NCBI RefSeq assembly: GCF_004136555.1
Contig: NZ_NOIT01000006.1
Location: 115,220-179,219, forward strand
Direction: 5' to 3'
Length of the DNA stretch: 64,000 nt
DNA from: Kocuria carniphila
GTDB taxonomy: Bacteria > Actinomycetota > Actinomycetes > Actinomycetales > Micrococcaceae
Below the pieces are notes generated by a model. That model did no database searches. It was not told where the DNA came from and worked only from the letters and a program-made list of their open reading frames with translations. Every line of letters starts with the position of its first letter. Positions within the stretch are counted from its first letter, which is position 1. The position numbers were made by a program, and so were the translations under genes. This document shows, piece after piece, positions 45,483 through 55,690 of this stretch.

Positions 45483-46901
45483 TTACCTCAACTGCTCCTC
45501 GTAGCGGCGCCGCAAGGCACCATAGCGCTCGCGGAACTCGCCGATACCCGCGTCGCCGGTGGGCTCCAACTCGCTGTAGATCACGCGGGGCCATTCGGGT
45601 TGCTGTCCGGTCGCAACCCACGCGGCTTGGCGCGCGGCGCCCAGCGCCACGTACTCCCAGGAACGTGGAACGCTCACTGCCAGGCCCAGGGTGTCCGGAA
45701 GGACACTGCGCAGCGCGTCCGACTTGGCGCCGCCGCCGATCAGAAGCACGCGCTCCACATCCACGTGGATGTCGCGCAGGATATCCAGGCAGTCCGCCAG
45801 GGAATTCGCCACGGCCAGGACGGCGGAACGCGCCAAGTTCTCACGCGTGAATGACGCCCGGGTGAGTCCGTCCAGGCGGCCAGTGGCCTCGGGCAGGTTA
45901 GGCGTGCGCTCGCCGTCGAAATAGGGGAGCATCGTGAGCCCGCCGGCATCACTGGGGCCGCTGGAAGCCAGCCGCGTAAATTCGTCCAAATCCGCACCCA
46001 AGGTCTCGGCCGTGGTGGTCATGACGCGCGCGGCATTGATGGTGCAGAGCAGCGGAAGGTGCTGGCCCGTGGCATCCGCGAATCCCGCGGTGACGCCGGA
46101 GCGATCGATCGTGGGCTCGGCGCTGCAGGCGAAGACCGTGCCCGAGGTGCCCACGGAAATGGTGACCTCGCCCGGTTCGAGGTTCAGGCCAAGTGCCGCG
46201 GCAGCATTATCACCGGCGCCTGCGCCGACCACGGCGGGAGTCTCGCCGGACCCGCCCCACTTGGAACTCAACGACCCTGCGGTCTCGTGAGCCTCGAGCA
46301 CCCGCGGCAGTTCCGGAACCGCGCCGAAATACTCCTCGAGCAGCTCGGGGCGGTACCGGTTGTCCGTGGCGTTGAAATAGCCGGTGCCGGAAGCGTCCGA
46401 GCGGTCCGTGACGAATTCCCCGCACAGATGCAGCGTGAGCCAATCGTGGGGCAGCATGACCCGGTGCACGCGGGCTGCGGCCTCGGGTTCGTTCTCCCGC
46501 AGCCACGCGAGCTTGGCCAGGGTCATGGAACTGATCGGCGCCATGTTCACGGCTTCCATCCACCAATCCAACCCGTGATCGGTCACCATGCGGGCAGCCT
46601 GTGGAGCGTTGCGCACGTCGTTCCACAGCAGTGCGTCATGCACGGGCTCACCCTGGGCGTCCACGGCCACCATGCCGTGTTGTTGCCCGGCCACGGATAC
46701 GCCCACGACGTCGCTGCGCTCGGGCACGCCCGCCGCTCGCCACGCGTTCCTCAGGGCTTCCAGCCACACCCGTGGATCGACACTCGTGCCGTCCGGATGG
46801 GGCGCCGTGGCGGTCGAAAGCACCTCTCCGCTCTCCAGTTCCGCGACCACTACTTTGCAGGACTGTGTTGAGGAGTCGATCCCCACCACCGTTGCGGGCA
46901 T
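45483..46901 (-). CDS. xylB: Xylulokinase
   Basis: 472-residue FGGY kinase phosphorylating D-xylulose to xylulose 5-phosphate. VVGIDSSTQSCKVVV is the first phosphate-binding loop. SVAGQQHGMV is the xylulokinase signature, with the catalytic Asp in GAGAGDNAAAALG; ISVGTSGTVF and LLIGGGAKSDALRSVLPDTLG complete the ATPase core. It lies 28 bases downstream of the SorC regulator gene on the same strand, with AAAGG upstream of the ATG, so the two are probably one operon. Together with the dehydrogenases it connects polyols to the pentose phosphate pathway. Confidence 0.93.
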   Translation of the reverse strand: MPATVVGIDSSTQSCKVVVAELESGEVLSTATAPHPDGTSVDPRVWLEALRNAWRAAGVPERSDVVGVSVAGQQHGMVAVDAQGEPVHDALLWNDVRNAPQAARMVTDHGLDWWMEAVNMAPISSMTLAKLAWLRENEPEAAARVHRVMLPHDWLTLHLCGEFVTDRSDASGTGYFNATDNRYRPELLEEYFGAVPELPRVLEAHETAGSLSSKWGGSGETPAVVGAGAGDNAAAALGLNLEPGEVTISVGTSGTVFACSAEPTIDRSGVTAGFADATGQHLPLLCTINAARVMTTTAETLGADLDEFTRLASSGPSDAGGLTMLPYFDGERTPNLPEATGRLDGLTRASFTRENLARSAVLAVANSLADCLDILRDIHVDVERVLLIGGGAKSDALRSVLPDTLGLAVSVPRSWEYVALGAARQAAWVATGQQPEWPRVIYSELEPTGDAGIGEFRERYGALRRRYEEQLR

Positions 46902-46929
46902 ACGCTTTTACCTTTCGGACGTCGAGGGG

Positions 46930-47892
46930 TCAGCCGGCGCTGGCCGGGGTGGGTTCGGGGTGGTCGACGAGTGCGGCCAGTGCGTGGCGCAACGGCTCGT
47001 CGCACACAAGGACATTGATGAGCCCCGCCCTCGCGGCGGCATGTACGGCCGGTGCCCGACCGGCGTCGAAGGCGGCGGCCACCGTGGTGCGCGCGTTTCT
47101 GATCTGCTCCACCGAGGCCGCGACCACCATGGACTCGACCGGTGAGTCGACCGGCGTGCCATCCGTGGCCAGTAGGTGGCCCGAGATTTCGGCGACGGCG
47201 CCCGAGGCGCGGGCCTGCTCCGCGACCTCCGGGTTCACCCTGTTCCAGACGGTGGACAGCTCCGGAGACCAACTACCGATCGCGATCAAGGCCACGTCGA
47301 GGCTGTTCGCGCGATCCAGGGTCTGCGCAATTTCTGGGCTCTTCATGAGCGCGGGGGCGTTCTCCACAATGAGCGGTGCCCACAGGGGCCACGCGGACTG
47401 GCAGGTCAGGTCGGCCAGGAGCCGGGGAGCTGCCTGGCTGTCTTCGTTGCTGAGTGCCCCGGCCAACTGAATCACCTGATTGTGGGGGAGTGGAGGAAGT
47501 TCACGGGTCACGAGTTGGAGGGTGCGCGACCACGAAATGCCCAGCACGTCTTCCGGGTTGACCTGATCCATGAACACCCGGGCCGTCTCTCGGGCGAGGG
47601 TGTGGCGGTCCGCGGACCACGGCCCCGTTCCCACGGTGACGACTTTCTCGATGCCCAATGCGTGAGCTAGCTGGGCATCCTGGTCGTTATCCGGGATGGT
47701 GATCTCGATGCGGACGATTCCGGTGTCCTGCGCCTCCTGGATGAGGGCGGCCACCTGGAACCGGGACAGGTTCGTTTGTTTGCCGATGGCCACCTTGGAT
47801 GCGCCGTCCACGAAGTACAGCTGCGCAAGTTGGGCTAAGAGTTTTTGGCGCTCCGGTTGATCACTGGGAGGCCATGGATCGGGTATGGACAT
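46930..47892 (-). CDS. SorC/DeoR-type sugar-binding transcriptional regulator
   Basis: 320 residues. The N-terminal helix-turn-helix (QKLLAQLAQLYFVDGASKVAIGKQTNLSRFQVAALIQEAQDTGIVRIEI, about 15-63) is typical of SorC proteins. A large sugar-phosphate-isomerase-like effector domain follows, with ELPPLPHNQVIQLAGAL and DVALIAIGSW. In Corynebacterium glutamicum a regulator of this type, AtlR, represses arabitol genes including mtlD and xylB, from memory; this gene is the natural counterpart. It probably binds the TCTCA-N2-TGAGA sites, which include one in its own divergent promoter region. Confidence 0.88.
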   Translation of the reverse strand: MSIPDPWPPSDQPERQKLLAQLAQLYFVDGASKVAIGKQTNLSRFQVAALIQEAQDTGIVRIEITIPDNDQDAQLAHALGIEKVVTVGTGPWSADRHTLARETARVFMDQVNPEDVLGISWSRTLQLVTRELPPLPHNQVIQLAGALSNEDSQAAPRLLADLTCQSAWPLWAPLIVENAPALMKSPEIAQTLDRANSLDVALIAIGSWSPELSTVWNRVNPEVAEQARASGAVAEISGHLLATDGTPVDSPVESMVVAASVEQIRNARTTVAAAFDAGRAPAVHAAARAGLINVLVCDEPLRHALAALVDHPEPTPASAG

Positions 47893-47947
47893 TATTCACC
47901 GCATCTGAGGGGTCGGCTCTTGATCATCTGAGTCTATATGACTAGCA

Positions 47948-47964
47948 TCACATCTCAGATGTGA
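47948..47964. promoter_or_regulatory. 17-bp palindrome in the regulator/binding-protein intergenic region
   Basis: TCACATCT-C-AGATGTGA is a perfect palindrome between the divergent SorC regulator and ABC binding-protein genes. Its core differs from the TCTCA-N2-TGAGA sites, so it may bind another protein (for example a CRP-like regulator, since TGTGA/TCACA are such half-sites) or be a second regulator site. Confidence 0.5.
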
Positions 47965-47974
47965 ATCCATAGAT

Positions 47975-47986
47975 TCTCACTTGAGA
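47975..47986. promoter_or_regulatory. Candidate polyol operator, site B
   Basis: TCTCACTTGAGA, with the same five-base arms as sites A and C, lies 57 bases before the binding-protein start and 83 bases from the regulator start. Confidence 0.55.
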
Positions 47987-48042
47987 GTAGCTGACGCTAG
48001 CTGCGCTCTTCCGACATCAGAACACCGATGACAAGGAACATC

Positions 48043-49449
48043 ATGCGTAACAGCACAGCTGCTCCGGATCGTGTCAGGGGCCGTCATCGCACCGCAGTGC
48101 GGCGAGGAGCGTGGTGGCAAGCATTGTTACTCGCTCTCGTCACGGGTTTTGCAATGACCGGTTGCGCCGCATCCGCGGACGAAACCAAGGACGAGATCGT
48201 CGTGGCCATCGTGTCCAACCCGCAAATGCAGGACGCCATGGAACTACAGGACGAGTTCGCCAAGGCCCACCCGGACGTGAACGTGAAATTCGTGTCCCTG
48301 CCCGAGAACGAGGCCCGCGCCAAGATCACCGCTTCGGTGGCCACCGGTGGTGGTGAATTCGACGTGGTCATGATCTCCAATTACGAGACGCCGATCTGGG
48401 CCGAGAACGGCTGGATCGAGAACCTCCAGCCCTACATCGACAAGACCGAGGGCTATGACGATCAGGATTTCATCGGCTCGATCCGTAATGCGTTGAGCTA
48501 CGAGGACGACATGTACTCGGTGCCCTTCTACGGCGAGTCCTCATTCCTGGTCTATAACGAGGAAATGTTCGAGAAGGCCGGCGTGACCATGCCGGAGAAC
48601 CCCACCTGGCCGGAGATCAATGAGCTGGCGGCCAAACTGGATGACCCGGACAACGGCGTTTCCGGTATCTGCCTGCGTGGCCTGGCCGGCTGGGGCGAGG
48701 TCATGGCACCGCTGAGCACCGTGATGAACACCTACGGCGGCGGCTGGTTCGACGAGGATTGGAATCCGACCCTTACCTCGCCCGAGACCAAGCAGGCCGT
48801 CAACGAATACGTGAACCTGGTGCGCGAGCACGGTCAGCCCGGCGCGGCCACCTCCGGCTACGGCGACTGCATCACCCGCTACAGCCAGGGCAATGCGGCC
48901 ATGTGGTACGACGCCACGGCCATGGTCTCCTCGATCGAGGATCCCGCGTCCTCCACCGTGGCGGGGAAGAACGGCTACGCACCGGCACCCGTCATGGACA
49001 CCGAGGATGCAGGCTGGCTCTACAGCTGGTCGCTGGCCATCCCCAGCACTTCCGATCACAAGGACGCCGCGTGGGACTTCGTGTCCTGGATGACCAACAA
49101 GGAGTACATCAAGCTCGTGGGTGAGCGCTTCGGTTGGGAGCGCGTGCCACCGGGGTCGCGCTACTCGACCTACGAGGTGCCGGAGTACCGCGAGATCTCG
49201 CAGGCGTACGCGCAGCCCACCCTGGATGCCATGGACGGTGCGTCGCAGGAATCTTCCATGACTCACCCGGTCCCGTACGAAGGACTTCAGTTCGTGGCCA
49301 TTCCCGAATTCCAGGATTTGGGCACCCGCGTGGGCCAGCAGATCTCGGCGGCCGTGGCCGGTCAGATCACCGTCGATGAGGCCCTGGAGCAGTCCCAGGC
49401 CTATGCAGAACAGGTGGCTCGCACCTATCAGCGTGAGGAAGGCCAGTAA
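48043..49449 (+). CDS. ABC transporter sugar/polyol-binding lipoprotein
   Basis: 468 residues, family 1 extracellular solute-binding protein. A long basic start (RGRHRTAVRRGAWW) and hydrophobic stretch lead to the lipobox MTGC near residue 42, so the mature protein is lipid-anchored outside the membrane. The ligand-binding bilobed domain follows (VNVKFVSLPENEARAKITASVATGGGEFDVVMISNYETPIW ... PFYGESSFLVYNEEMFEKAGV ... WYDATAMVSSIEDP), close to polyol (sorbitol/mannitol, SmoE-like) binders. ATG 48043 has AAGGAA four bases before it; ATG 48028 is an alternative. Permease genes follow. Confidence 0.9.
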   Translation: MRNSTAAPDRVRGRHRTAVRRGAWWQALLLALVTGFAMTGCAASADETKDEIVVAIVSNPQMQDAMELQDEFAKAHPDVNVKFVSLPENEARAKITASVATGGGEFDVVMISNYETPIWAENGWIENLQPYIDKTEGYDDQDFIGSIRNALSYEDDMYSVPFYGESSFLVYNEEMFEKAGVTMPENPTWPEINELAAKLDDPDNGVSGICLRGLAGWGEVMAPLSTVMNTYGGGWFDEDWNPTLTSPETKQAVNEYVNLVREHGQPGAATSGYGDCITRYSQGNAAMWYDATAMVSSIEDPASSTVAGKNGYAPAPVMDTEDAGWLYSWSLAIPSTSDHKDAAWDFVSWMTNKEYIKLVGERFGWERVPPGSRYSTYEVPEYREISQAYAQPTLDAMDGASQESSMTHPVPYEGLQFVAIPEFQDLGTRVGQQISAAVAGQITVDEALEQSQAYAEQVARTYQREEGQ

Positions 49450-49454
49450 CCGCC

Positions 49455-50396
49455 ATGTCTACGTCAACCGGGGCTGCCCGTACTGGCCGCCCGCGCAAAT
49501 CCCGCGCTCAAGCACCGCGTCGCAGTGACGCGTGGCAGCGGCGCCTCCCGCTCCTGCCGGCCCTGATCTTCACGATCGTTGCCACGCAGATTCCGTTCCT
49601 GATCACCATTTGGTACTCGCTGCGTTCCTGGAACCTGTTGAACCCGGCTTCGGACGTGTTCGTCGGGCTGAGCAACTACATCGAGATCTTCGCCGACCGC
49701 ACGTTCCGGCAAGTCGCGATGAACTCGGTGATCTATACGCTCGGATGCGTGTTGATCGCCATGGTGCTCGGCATCCTGTTCGCCCTGTTGCTGGACCGCA
49801 AGTTCCTGGGCCGCGGCGTGGTGCGCACCCTGCTGATCACGCCGTTCCTGATCATGCCGGTGGCGGCATCCACACTGTGGTCGGTGTCCATGTTCAACCC
49901 GACCTTCGGCCTGGTGAACTGGTTCCTAGGAATCTTCGGAATCCCGGCCGTGGACTGGACGTCCTCCCACCCCGTGGTCTCCATTTTGATCGCCCTGGTG
50001 TGGCAGTGGACGCCGTTCATGATGCTGCTGATCCTGGCGGGGCTCCAGTCCCAGCCCAAGGATGTTCTGGAGGCTGCGCAGATGGACGGTGCGTCATCCC
50101 TGCAGACGTTCTTCTTCATCACGCTGCCGCACCTGCGCCGCTACATCGAACTGTCGGTGCTGTTGGGTGCCATCTACGTGGTCAACACGTTCGACCAGAT
50201 CTACTTGATGACCGCCGGCGGCCCCGGTACCAGTAGCGCCAACTTGCCCTACTACATCTACCAGCGCGCCTTCCTGGGCTTTGACATCGGTCAGGCCGCA
50301 GCCATGGGCGTGGTGGTTGTCATCGCCACGATCATCATTGCCAACTTCGCCCTGCGATTGATTTTCAAGGGCTTCATGAGCACGGAGCAGAACTGA
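49455..50396 (+). CDS. ABC transporter permease (MalF-like)
   Basis: 313 residues, six membrane helices after a basic N-terminus. The EAA loop that contacts the ATPase is EAAQMDGASSLQTFFFITLPHL. The ending with YYIYQRAFLGFDIGQAAAMGVVVV is typical of the first permease of sugar importers. It starts six bases after the binding-protein stop, and its stop overlaps the next permease start. Confidence 0.92.
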   Translation: MSTSTGAARTGRPRKSRAQAPRRSDAWQRRLPLLPALIFTIVATQIPFLITIWYSLRSWNLLNPASDVFVGLSNYIEIFADRTFRQVAMNSVIYTLGCVLIAMVLGILFALLLDRKFLGRGVVRTLLITPFLIMPVAASTLWSVSMFNPTFGLVNWFLGIFGIPAVDWTSSHPVVSILIALVWQWTPFMMLLILAGLQSQPKDVLEAAQMDGASSLQTFFFITLPHLRRYIELSVLLGAIYVVNTFDQIYLMTAGGPGTSSANLPYYIYQRAFLGFDIGQAAAMGVVVVIATIIIANFALRLIFKGFMSTEQN

Positions 50397-51280
50397 TGAG
50401 CACCACCGTTCAAACACAGACGCCCTCCGCCGAAACCTCGGAGCCGCCCGTCCGTCGCAAGCGCAAAGGAGGCGGCGCGGGCTCCGCGGCGCTCACCTTG
50501 TTCACGTGGCTGCTGGCCCTCGGGTTCTTCATGCCCGTCCTGTGGATGGTGCTCACCTCGTTCAAACAAGAGGCCGACGCCGCCTCCAACCCTCCCAAAT
50601 TCTTCTTCACTCCCACACTGGACCAGTACAAGGCCGTGTTCGAGGCCGGGGCGGGCGGGTACCTGTGGAACTCGGTGATCGCCACGGTCGTGTCCACAAT
50701 CCTCGTGATCCTGTTGGCCATTCCCGCGGCCTACGCGGTGAGTATTCGGCCCGTGGAGAAGACCAAGGACGTGCTGTTCTTCTTCATCTCCACCAAGATG
50801 CTGCCCGTGGTCGCCGTGATCATGCCGATCTACGTGGTGGCCGGCAAGCTCAAGGTGCTGGACAACATCTGGACCCTGGTGTTCCTCTACACGGCCATGA
50901 ACCTGCCGCTCGCGGTGTGGATGATGCGCTCGTTCTTCCAAGAGGTTCCGCGTGAGGTGCTCGAGGCCGCCCAGATGGACGGTGCGTCGTTGATGACCAC
51001 CATGCGCGTGGTGCTGATTCCCATGGTGGCTCCGGGCATCGCGTCCACGGCTCTGATCTGCGTGATTTTCGCGTGGAACGAGTTCTTCTTCGCACTCAAC
51101 CTCACGGCCGCGGATGCAGCCACGGTGCCCATCATGCTGGTGTCCACCATGACCAGTGAGGGTCTCTACTTGGCACGTCTCTCGGCCGCCAGCGTGCTGG
51201 CTTCACTGCCCGTGGTGCTCGCTGGTTGGATCGCGCAGAAGCAGCTGGTGCGCGGCCTGTCGATGGGCGCCATCAAGTAG
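50396..51280 (+). CDS. ABC transporter permease (MalG-like)
   Basis: 294 residues with six membrane helices and the EAA loop EAAQMDGASLMTTMRVVLIPMVAPG. The end (SVLASLPVVLAGWIAQKQLVRGLSMGAIK) is the standard C-terminus of the second permease in polyol/sugar importers. The ATG overlaps the TGA of the previous gene. It converges on the zinc dehydrogenase gene 20 bases downstream. Confidence 0.92.
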   Translation: MSTTVQTQTPSAETSEPPVRRKRKGGGAGSAALTLFTWLLALGFFMPVLWMVLTSFKQEADAASNPPKFFFTPTLDQYKAVFEAGAGGYLWNSVIATVVSTILVILLAIPAAYAVSIRPVEKTKDVLFFFISTKMLPVVAVIMPIYVVAGKLKVLDNIWTLVFLYTAMNLPLAVWMMRSFFQEVPREVLEAAQMDGASLMTTMRVVLIPMVAPGIASTALICVIFAWNEFFFALNLTAADAATVPIMLVSTMTSEGLYLARLSAASVLASLPVVLAGWIAQKQLVRGLSMGAIK

Positions 51281-51299
51281 ACAACGCCCATCGACCCCG

Positions 51300-52358
51300 T
51301 CAGGGGTTCACGACAGCCTTCAACGCGCCTGGGCGCGTCCCCGCGGTAAGTGCCGCGGCGACGTCGTCCAGGCCGTGTCGTGTGGTGACCAAGGAATCCA
51401 AGTCCACAAGGCCCTGCTCGACCATGCGAATGGCCGTGTCCCACGTGTTGGCGTAGCGGAAGATCCCGGTCAGGTGCAGCTGTCGCTCCTGGATCAGGGG
51501 CACCGGAAGCCGCAGGGTATCCGCGCCCATGCCGACCAGCACCACGCGGCCTTCGGGTGCCAGGCGCTGCATCCCGGAGAGAATCGCGGGCTCGGCCCCG
51601 CTGGCGTCGAGGAGCACGGTGTAGCCGCTTCCGGGGAAGGGCTCATCCGGCGAGGGAGCGTTGTCCGCACGGAAGGTTTCGGTGGCGCCGTAGTTCATGG
51701 CCGTTTCCAGACGATCGTCGCGGGTGTCGGTCACCACCACGTCCAGTGCGCCGGCCAAACGGGCGCACTGTGCGGCCAGTAGACCGACAGGGCCGGCGCC
51801 GGTCACCAGAACTCGGTCACCCAGGGTGACGCCCGCGGCGCGCACCGCGCTGATGCCCACGGAGAGCGGCTCGAGGAGGGCGGCGGCGTCGTCGGAGAGT
51901 GCGTCGGGGACGGGATGTGAGAAGGCGGCGGGGTGGGTCACGTACTCGCAGAACACGCCGTCGATGGGCGGGGTCGCGAAGAAGCGGACGGCTGGATCCA
52001 AGTTGTACTGCCCGTGCAGCGTCTGAGGGGAAAACGGCTGCGGGATCCCAGGTTCCAGGGAGACGCGCTGGCCCACGTGACGGTCGGTGACCTCGGAACC
52101 AACGGCCACAATGACGCCGGAGGGTTCGTGGCCCAGAATCATGGGCTCTTCAACCACGAAATCACCGATCCGACCGTGCTCGTAGTAGTGCGTATCGGAA
52201 CCGCAGACTCCCACCGAGGTGACGCGAATCAGCACCTCGTGCGGGCCGGGTTGCGGGGTATCCCGCTGTTGGACCTCCAGTTGATGCGGTGCCAGCAAGA
52301 CGCTGGCCTTCATGACGGAAGGTACAACGGGAATGTCGGCGGGGCTGGTGAGAGTCAC
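51300..52358 (-). CDS. Zinc-dependent polyol dehydrogenase (sorbitol/xylitol dehydrogenase-like)
   Basis: 352-residue medium-chain dehydrogenase. Catalytic zinc ligands lie in SVGVCGSDTHYYEHGRIGDFVVEEPMILGHEPSG. The Rossmann motif is VTGAGPVGLLAAQCARLAG, with Asp in VVVTDTRDDR after the second strand, predicting NAD. The four structural-zinc cysteines are all missing: the loop reads EPGIPQPFSPQTLHGQYNLDP, as in mammalian sorbitol dehydrogenase. A likely second entry reaction of the polyol locus (sorbitol to fructose or xylitol to xylulose). It starts with GTG, with AAAGG upstream, and its leader contains an 8-bp tandem repeat. Confidence 0.88.
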   Translation of the reverse strand: MTLTSPADIPVVPSVMKASVLLAPHQLEVQQRDTPQPGPHEVLIRVTSVGVCGSDTHYYEHGRIGDFVVEEPMILGHEPSGVIVAVGSEVTDRHVGQRVSLEPGIPQPFSPQTLHGQYNLDPAVRFFATPPIDGVFCEYVTHPAAFSHPVPDALSDDAAALLEPLSVGISAVRAAGVTLGDRVLVTGAGPVGLLAAQCARLAGALDVVVTDTRDDRLETAMNYGATETFRADNAPSPDEPFPGSGYTVLLDASGAEPAILSGMQRLAPEGRVVLVGMGADTLRLPVPLIQERQLHLTGIFRYANTWDTAIRMVEQGLVDLDSLVTTRHGLDDVAAALTAGTRPGALKAVVNP

Positions 52359-52380
52359 AGTGGTGGCCTTTCGCTCGTCG

Positions 52381-52408
52381 GTGCCTCGGTGCCTCGGTGC
52401 CTCGGTGC
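52381..52408 (-). repeat. 8-bp tandem repeat in the leader of the zinc dehydrogenase gene
   Basis: GTGCCTCG (+ strand) is repeated three times and followed by GTGC, ending 22 bases upstream of the GTG start. The unit length is not a multiple of three but it lies outside the coding sequence; a change in copy number would alter leader length or promoter spacing. Confidence 0.7.
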
Positions 52409-52428
52409 GCGGAGGTCTAGGAATAAAG

Positions 52429-52467
52429 GAAACGTCACGCGCCCCCCAAGAGTGCGCGTGACGTTTC
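52429..52467 (-). terminator. Terminator of the ABC ATPase gene
   Basis: GAAACGTCACGCGC pairs with GCGCGTGACGTTTC around an 11-base loop. Read on the minus strand the stem ends in GTTTC and is followed by CTTTATT, directly after the ATPase stop. Confidence 0.8.
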
Positions 52468-52484
52468 GGATCATGGATAAGACA

Positions 52485-53651
<1,167 letters not shown>

Positions 53652-53726
53652 GTAGTTCCTCTTTCCCGGCAGGCACGTGCCGGACGATCCGTAGGAGAAA
53701 AGGACGGCGGGAGTGACCTGCGCCAC

Positions 53727-53738
53727 TCTCATCTGAGA
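53727..53738. promoter_or_regulatory. Candidate polyol operator, site C
   Basis: TCTCATCTGAGA upstream of the ABC ATPase gene; same arms and spacing as sites A and B. ACTCATGTGAT follows about ten bases beyond. Confidence 0.55.
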
Positions 53739-53805
53739 TCATAGCGAAACTCATGTGATAACCGCCACCCTTTTCAGCACGGAGAAGAGGAACACCTTAC
53801 GTGAA

Positions 53806-55548
53806 TCAGGCGCGGGGGATGTTGCGCAGGTTGGAACGCGCCATGGACACGGCCTCACCCGCGCCGCCGTTGAAGACCATCTTGGACATGGCCGTGGCGA
53901 ACCCGAAGACCTGAGCGCTCTCGATGTGCGGCGGGATCGACAGGGCATTGGGATCCGTGATGATTTCCACGACCGACGGGCCCTGGTGTGCGAGCGCCGT
54001 GGTGAAGGCGCCCTCCAGATCCTTGGGTTGCTCCACGCGAATGCCCTGCAGACCGGCGGCCTGTGCAATGGCCGCGTAGTTGGTCTGCGGTACGTCCACG
54101 CCGAAGTCGGGCATGCCGTCCACGAGCATCTCCAGCTTGACCATACCCAGGGACGAGTTGTTGAACACGACCACGGTTACGGGCAGGTTGTAGGCCGCCA
54201 GGGTCAGGATCTCGCCCATCAGCATGGACACGCCACCGTCACCGGAGACCGAAATGACCTGGCGATCCGGGTAAGCCATCTGCGCACCGATGGACTGGGG
54301 GAGCGCATTGGCCATGGACCCGTGCAGGTACGAGCCGATCACACGTCGAGTGCCTAACGGGTTGATGTAACGAGCCGTCCACACGTTGCACATGCCGGTG
54401 TCCGCCGTGAAAATCGCATTGTCCGAGGCCACCTGATCCAGAATCGAGGCCGCGTATTCGGGGTGAATCGGCGTCATCTTCTCGACCTTGCGCGTGTACG
54501 CCCCCACGGCCTTGTTCATGAGCTTGTCGTGCTTGGCCAGGGTCTTCTTGAGGAACGAGCGGTTCTTCTTCCGCTTCAGCTCCGGCAACAGCTTGAGAAT
54601 GGTGGACTTCACGTCACCATGGACGGGGATGTCCACACCGGTGCGGCGGCCGATCACGGAGGCGTCCGTATCCACCTGGATGGTGGTGACGTCCGGCAGG
54701 AACTGGTCGTACGGGAAGTCCGTGCCCAGCATGATCATCACGTCGGCGCCCTTGAGTCCCTCGGCCGCGGCGCCGTAGCCGAGCAGCCCGGTCATGCCCA
54801 CGTCGAACGGGTTGTCGTACTGGATCTGGTCCTTACCGCGCAGCGAATGCCCGATGGGGGCACCCAGGGTGTCGGCCAGCGCGATCACCTCATCGTGGGC
54901 GCCCGCCACGCCGATGCCCGCGAAGATTGCGACGTCCTTGGCGTTGTTCAGGGCGGTCGCCATGCGCTCGATAGTTGCGTCCGAAGGGACGACGGCGCCC
55001 GGTTCCGGCACACAGAACGGCCGCGCCTCGGCCTGGGTCTCGGATTCGGCGAGGTCACCCGGCAGGGTCACCACGGCCACACCGGGAACGGTCATGGCGT
55101 GCTGAATGGCCGAGCTGACCACGGCCGGGGACTGCTTGGGTGTGCTGATCAGCTCCGAGTACACCGAGCACTCGTTGAACAACCGGTCCGGGTGGGTCTC
55201 CTGGAAGTAGGACGATCCGATGTACTGCGACGGGATGTGGGAGGCGATCGCCAAGACCGGGGCGCCGGATCGATTGGCGTCGTAGAGGCCGTTGATCAGG
55301 TGCAGGTTTCCCGGTCCGCACGAACCGGCGCACACCGCCAGTTGGCCGGTGAGTTGAGCCTCCGCGCTCGCGGCAAAGGCTGCGGCCTCTTCGTGGCGCA
55401 CATGAACCCAGTCAATGCCCCCCTTGGCAGATCCGCCGGTACGGCGAACCGCATCCACAATGGGATTCAGGCTGTCGCCCACCACGCCGTAAATGCGCTG
55501 GACGCCAGCGTCCATGAGTTGCTGGATGATTTGCTCTGCGAGTTTCAC
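53806..55548 (-). CDS. poxB: Pyruvate:quinone oxidoreductase (pyruvate oxidase, thiamine diphosphate enzyme)
   Basis: 580 residues, FAD- and thiamine-diphosphate-dependent oxidative decarboxylation of pyruvate to acetate, electrons passing to menaquinone. The N-terminal domain has IIQQLMDAGVQRIYGVVGDSLNP and the catalytic Glu in VRHEEAAAFAASAEAQLTG; the central FAD domain follows; the C-terminal thiamine-binding motif is SGDGGVSMLMGEILTLAAYNLPVTVVVFNN. Length matches C. glutamicum Pqo. GTG 55548 is chosen because AGGAG lies upstream. It is divergent from the C45 acyltransferase gene across a region of TTGACA-type repeats. Confidence 0.92.
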   Translation of the reverse strand: MKLAEQIIQQLMDAGVQRIYGVVGDSLNPIVDAVRRTGGSAKGGIDWVHVRHEEAAAFAASAEAQLTGQLAVCAGSCGPGNLHLINGLYDANRSGAPVLAIASHIPSQYIGSSYFQETHPDRLFNECSVYSELISTPKQSPAVVSSAIQHAMTVPGVAVVTLPGDLAESETQAEARPFCVPEPGAVVPSDATIERMATALNNAKDVAIFAGIGVAGAHDEVIALADTLGAPIGHSLRGKDQIQYDNPFDVGMTGLLGYGAAAEGLKGADVMIMLGTDFPYDQFLPDVTTIQVDTDASVIGRRTGVDIPVHGDVKSTILKLLPELKRKKNRSFLKKTLAKHDKLMNKAVGAYTRKVEKMTPIHPEYAASILDQVASDNAIFTADTGMCNVWTARYINPLGTRRVIGSYLHGSMANALPQSIGAQMAYPDRQVISVSGDGGVSMLMGEILTLAAYNLPVTVVVFNNSSLGMVKLEMLVDGMPDFGVDVPQTNYAAIAQAAGLQGIRVEQPKDLEGAFTTALAHQGPSVVEIITDPNALSIPPHIESAQVFGFATAMSKMVFNGGAGEAVSMARSNLRNIPRA

Positions 55549-55690
55549 GTATTGCTCCTGCCGAACGGGGGTGACCGTGGCTCGGTCACAAGGTTGCTTC
55601 CGATCCAGCATAGGCGGACAGAAACACATCGGGGAGGGGTTTGTGAGGCGCAGGACCGCGCTTGGTGAGGTGAATCACTCCAAGGATGCG

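Noticed and set aside
47901..47932. GCATCTGAGG and TCATCTGAG as extra polyol operator sites.
   Set aside because: They lack the left TCTCA arm and match the dispersed intergenic CATCTGAGG core, so they were not counted as operators.
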